NCBI GenBank assembly: GCA_947593275.1
Contig: CANQDN010000019.1
Coordinates: 1-13,881 of the forward strand
Direction: 5' to 3'
DNA from: an uncultured Bacilli bacterium
GTDB taxonomy: Bacteria > Bacillota_I > Bacilli_A > RF39 > UBA660
Length of the DNA: 13,881 nucleotides
Position numbers and translations under genes: made by a program. Position 1 is the first letter of the stretch. Every line of letters starts with the position of its first letter. The notes under the pieces were generated by a model. That model did not search any database and was not told the origin of the DNA. It saw nothing but the letters and a program-made list of their open reading frames with translations. Shown here piece after piece: positions 11,795 through 13,881 of this stretch.

Positions 11795-12247
11795 TTAAAA
11801 GATTAGCTCTGGAGTGTTTGTTCTACCTAATAAGTAATCAGCACTTATTTTATATTTTTTACAAATGGTATATAGGAAGGGAGTAGCAATTAAATACCTT
11901 CCTTTTTCATAATCAGCGATAACAGATTGAGTAGTATTAAGACTATTAGCAAGATTTTTTTGAGTTATGTTTTTTTCTTTTCTAAATTCTTTTAATCTTG
12001 TACCAACAATATTTTTGTTAAATTCTTTAGTATAATTAGAATATCTTTTTATATTAGTAAAACCAAATATATAATCTAAAGATATATCAAAATAATTACA
12101 TATAGTTATTAAGTGTTTTATAGGTATTATTGTATATTCAGTTTCATATTGATTATATGTTCCTTTATATATTCCAAGTATTTTAGCTAATTCATATTGT
12201 TTAAGTTCTTTATTTTCTCTTTCTAAAATTAATCGATCTTTGTACAT
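11795..12247 (-). CDS. Tandem double-HTH XRE regulator of cassette 3, 150 aa
   Basis: It is a paralog of the regulator at 9650-10105, with the same two-HTH layout. Domain 1 (about residues 5-61) contains KELKQYELAKILGIYKGTYNQYETEYTIIPIKHLITICNYFDISLDYIFGFTNI. Domain 2 (about 82-143) contains FRKEKNITQKNLANSLNTTQSVIADYEKGRYLIATPFLYTICKKYKISADYLLGRTN. The parts after each recognition helix are almost identical between the two regulators, whereas the recognition helices differ (LNKRVYGQYE against IYKGTYNQYE; DQPTWSIYE against TQSVIADYE). That suggests different DNA specificities despite the shared promoter repeat. The SD is GGTGAT, six bases before the ATG. It converges on the cassette 2 terminator 36 bases away and is divergent from the surface gene at 12390. 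Confidence 0.85.
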   Translation of the reverse strand: MYKDRLILERENKELKQYELAKILGIYKGTYNQYETEYTIIPIKHLITICNYFDISLDYIFGFTNIKRYSNYTKEFNKNIVGTRLKEFRKEKNITQKNLANSLNTTQSVIADYEKGRYLIATPFLYTICKKYKISADYLLGRTNTPELIF

Positions 12248-12257
12248 AAAATCACCA

Positions 12258-12263
12258 ATTATA
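12258..12263 (-). promoter_or_regulatory. -10 box of the cassette 3 regulator
   Basis: TATAAT on the minus strand lies one base before the GGTGAT SD, inside the 31-bp repeat shared with cassette 2. No clear -35 box is visible. Confidence 0.45.
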
Positions 12264-12317
12264 TTTTCTCATAAAATTTTGATTATTTATTTTTATCCTA
12301 AAATGCCGATATTTTTA

Positions 12318-12346
12318 TTGACATTTATTATTTGCTAGATTATAAT
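12318..12346 (+). promoter_or_regulatory. Consensus sigma-A promoter of the cassette 3 surface gene
   Basis: A perfect TTGACA (12318-12323) and a perfect TATAAT (12341-12346) are 17 bp apart. Its -35 box is stronger than that of cassette 2 (TTGACT); the -10 box and leader are identical. Confidence 0.85.
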
Positions 12347-12369
12347 TTTGATATAAGTTAGAAAATTAT
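12342..12369. promoter_or_regulatory. Inverted repeat in the cassette 3 leader, candidate operator
   Basis: The same ATAATTTT-N12-AAAATTAT repeat as at 10201-10228 overlaps the -10 box and transcript start. It lies inside the 69-bp repeat. Confidence 0.5.
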
Positions 12370-12389
12370 CATAGAAAGAGAGAAGAGCA

Positions 12390-13874
12390 ATGAAGTTTGA
12401 AAAATTAAATGTAGGAGATTCCTATGGAAAAAAGATGTTTTTATATGGAATATTAGTATCTTTTTTTCTAATTATACTAATAAGTATATTTACAAGTAGA
12501 GCAAAATATAGACTTACAGAGAGTGTAAAGATAGTTGACAGTGTAGTAAGTTATTCACCATATGATTTTAAGATAATGGAAATATATAAACAAAAAGAGG
12601 GTAGTAATTGTACTGATGTAAATACATGTTATGATAAACTTAGTGATACAGATAGGATGCCAAGTGATGGTTATATATTGAATAGTGATAATAGTTATTG
12701 TAATTTAAGTGATGATAGTAAAGATAATGAAGCAACATTAACTAGTAATGAAAGTGGAGAGACAGTAATAAGTGGATTAATAGTAAAAGATAAGTGTTAT
12801 TTGTATTATGATAGAATACTAACAGAATCTGAAAAAACTTTAGCAGGTTTAGGAAAATCAGAAAGTACAGAGGGTTGCCCAGTGGGTTCTGTTGGAACAC
12901 AAAGTACATTAAATTTAATATGTAAGGCCGAAGATGATTTTGGAGAAAGTTACTATTTTAGAGGTAGAGTAAATGATAATTGGGTAAAGTTTGGAAAAAC
13001 AGGTACTAATAGTTCGGGAAGTGATATATACTGGCGAATTGTTAGAATAAATGGTGACGGTTCTATTAGGATGATATATGCAGGAACTGGTGGACCAAAT
13101 TCATCAGATGGTGGTTATGTAGGTAATAGAAATAGTCAAATATCTACTACTTATTCTTGGAATGATTATTATAATACTAAAAATGAATATGTAGGCTATG
13201 AATGGAAAAATAACGATATGCATGGTTATGGATTAAGTGCAACAAAAAGTACAGCATTACAAGCATTAAATACATGGTTTGAAGCAAATTTAAAAGATGA
13301 GTGGGATAGTGGTAATGGTAAAATAGATACAAATGCTGGATTTTGTAATGATCGAAGTGCAGGTTCAAATGAGACTACAACATGGAGTGATACTATGTCA
13401 ACTGTTGATGATGTAAGGGCAAATTTATATTATGGAGGATATTTAAGGTTAAAGTTTAGTTCAATGCAACCAACTTTAAAATGTAGTACAGTAGTAAATA
13501 GAGATAAGGACTTTTTTACATATACAAATGCTTCAACTGGAACAAAAAGTTTAACCTATCCAGTAGGACTTATAACTGCTGATGAAGCAGCCTTTGCAGG
13601 TTCTGGAACATCTCCTTCATCAAATAAATTATACTATTTGTATACAGGAGAGTATTATTGGACAATGACTCCATATAGAGGATACTATAGTTATGCCAAG
13701 CTATTTTTTATAACTTCAAGTGGTGAAGTAAGTATTATTCGTGTCTCTGGTGACATTTCTACCAATCCGGATGTTAATTATAATATGGGTATTCGTCCTG
13801 TAATTAATCTTAAAGCCGATACAGAGTTTACAGGCACTGGAATCTCAACAGATCCATATGTAGTAAAAAATTAA
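12390..13874 (+). CDS. Cassette 3 secreted/anchored protein with C-terminal FGE/C-type-lectin-like domain, 494 aa
   Basis: Residues 16-34 form a hydrophobic signal/anchor ending TSRA-KYR (site after A38). The N-domain is close to cassette 2, with the same Cys positions (SxCTDxxxCY, SYCNL, DKCYLYYDR). After a divergent linker (ILTESEKTLAGLGKSESTEGCP) the main domain starts at DDFGESYYFRG, with WRIVRINGDGSIRMIYAG, TWFEANLKDEW, GFCNDRS, LKCST, YPVGLITADEAAFAG, YWTMTP (W424), a variable stretch of about 40 residues, IRPVINLK (R469) and the tail GTGISTDPYVVKN shared with cassette 2. The variable stretch is the longest of the three. The gene is complete, and the window ends seven bases after its stop, so its 3' hairpin is not visible. 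A surface-exposed binding function is inferred. Confidence 0.8.
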   Translation: MKFEKLNVGDSYGKKMFLYGILVSFFLIILISIFTSRAKYRLTESVKIVDSVVSYSPYDFKIMEIYKQKEGSNCTDVNTCYDKLSDTDRMPSDGYILNSDNSYCNLSDDSKDNEATLTSNESGETVISGLIVKDKCYLYYDRILTESEKTLAGLGKSESTEGCPVGSVGTQSTLNLICKAEDDFGESYYFRGRVNDNWVKFGKTGTNSSGSDIYWRIVRINGDGSIRMIYAGTGGPNSSDGGYVGNRNSQISTTYSWNDYYNTKNEYVGYEWKNNDMHGYGLSATKSTALQALNTWFEANLKDEWDSGNGKIDTNAGFCNDRSAGSNETTTWSDTMSTVDDVRANLYYGGYLRLKFSSMQPTLKCSTVVNRDKDFFTYTNASTGTKSLTYPVGLITADEAAFAGSGTSPSSNKLYYLYTGEYYWTMTPYRGYYSYAKLFFITSSGEVSIIRVSGDISTNPDVNYNMGIRPVINLKADTEFTGTGISTDPYVVKN

Positions 13875-13881
13875 ACTAACA

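Noticed and set aside
13177..13368. Minus-strand open frame of 63 codons inside the cassette 3 surface gene
   Set aside because: It is a shadow of the conserved frame, with no RBS and low-complexity His/Tyr/Leu composition.
10249..13874. Complete diversity-generating retroelement
   Set aside because: The lectin-like fold and the variable stretch fit, but there is no reverse transcriptase, no template repeat and no adenine-only pattern of differences; lengths differ too. Only the fold similarity is kept as a finding.
1..13881. CRISPR array, tRNA, rRNA or transposase genes
   Set aside because: No regularly spaced repeats, no cloverleaf sequences, no rRNA segments and no transposase motifs were found on either strand.

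Overview
The window is AT-rich bacterial DNA. It has sigma-A type promoters (TTGACA/TATAAT, 17-bp spacers), Shine-Dalgarno sequences of the GGTGAT or GGAAGG type, intrinsic terminators and a peptidoglycan gene set. Codon use, gene content and protein style suggest an uncultured, host-associated member of the Bacillota close to the Mollicutes (class Bacilli); this placement is inference. All 15 genes stop with TAA (12) or TAG (3), none with TGA, and Trp is encoded by TGG.

Layout. Bases 1-69 hold a terminator and what looks like the 3' end of a preceding surface-protein cassette. From 171 to 1514 lie three plus-strand membrane genes: a zinc-ribbon protein, a UPF0316 protein and a PF06541 (CmpB-type) protein. 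Cassette 1 follows: a minus-strand XRE repressor (1544-1774) divergent from a large secreted protein (1922-3448). Between that cassette and rodA is a predicted minus-strand small RNA (about 3536-3672) with its own consensus promoter and terminator. The centre (3714-9020) is cell-wall biology: rodA (minus), a small unknown gene, a membrane-anchored lysozyme-fold/glucosaminidase-like protein, a membrane zincin metalloprotease and murD. A small two-TM coiled-coil protein (9074-9661) follows. The right end holds cassettes 2 (9650-11682) and 3 (11795-13874), each a tandem-HTH XRE gene divergent from a large secreted paralog.

The striking theme is a family of regulator/surface-protein cassettes. 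Each has a divergent XRE regulator and a secreted protein made of a signal/anchor, a Cys-containing N-domain and a C-terminal domain resembling the FGE/C-type-lectin fold. The stretch between a conserved YWTM(S/T)P and a conserved RPVINLK is hypervariable. Where the 3' flank is visible (cassettes 1 and 2), a two-hairpin element with a conserved loop follows. Cassettes 2 and 3 share 69 identical bases over the promoter -10, leader and start, while their inner sequences have diverged. Cassette 1 instead has a promoter covered by three spaced 19-bp inverted repeats. The small RNA beside it displays a loop with 10 nt of perfect complementarity to the ribosome binding site of the cassette 1 repressor mRNA. 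Together this looks like a regulated, possibly switchable, surface-antigen or adhesin repertoire inserted among core cell-wall genes. The function is inferred; no reverse transcriptase or recombinase is present in the window.
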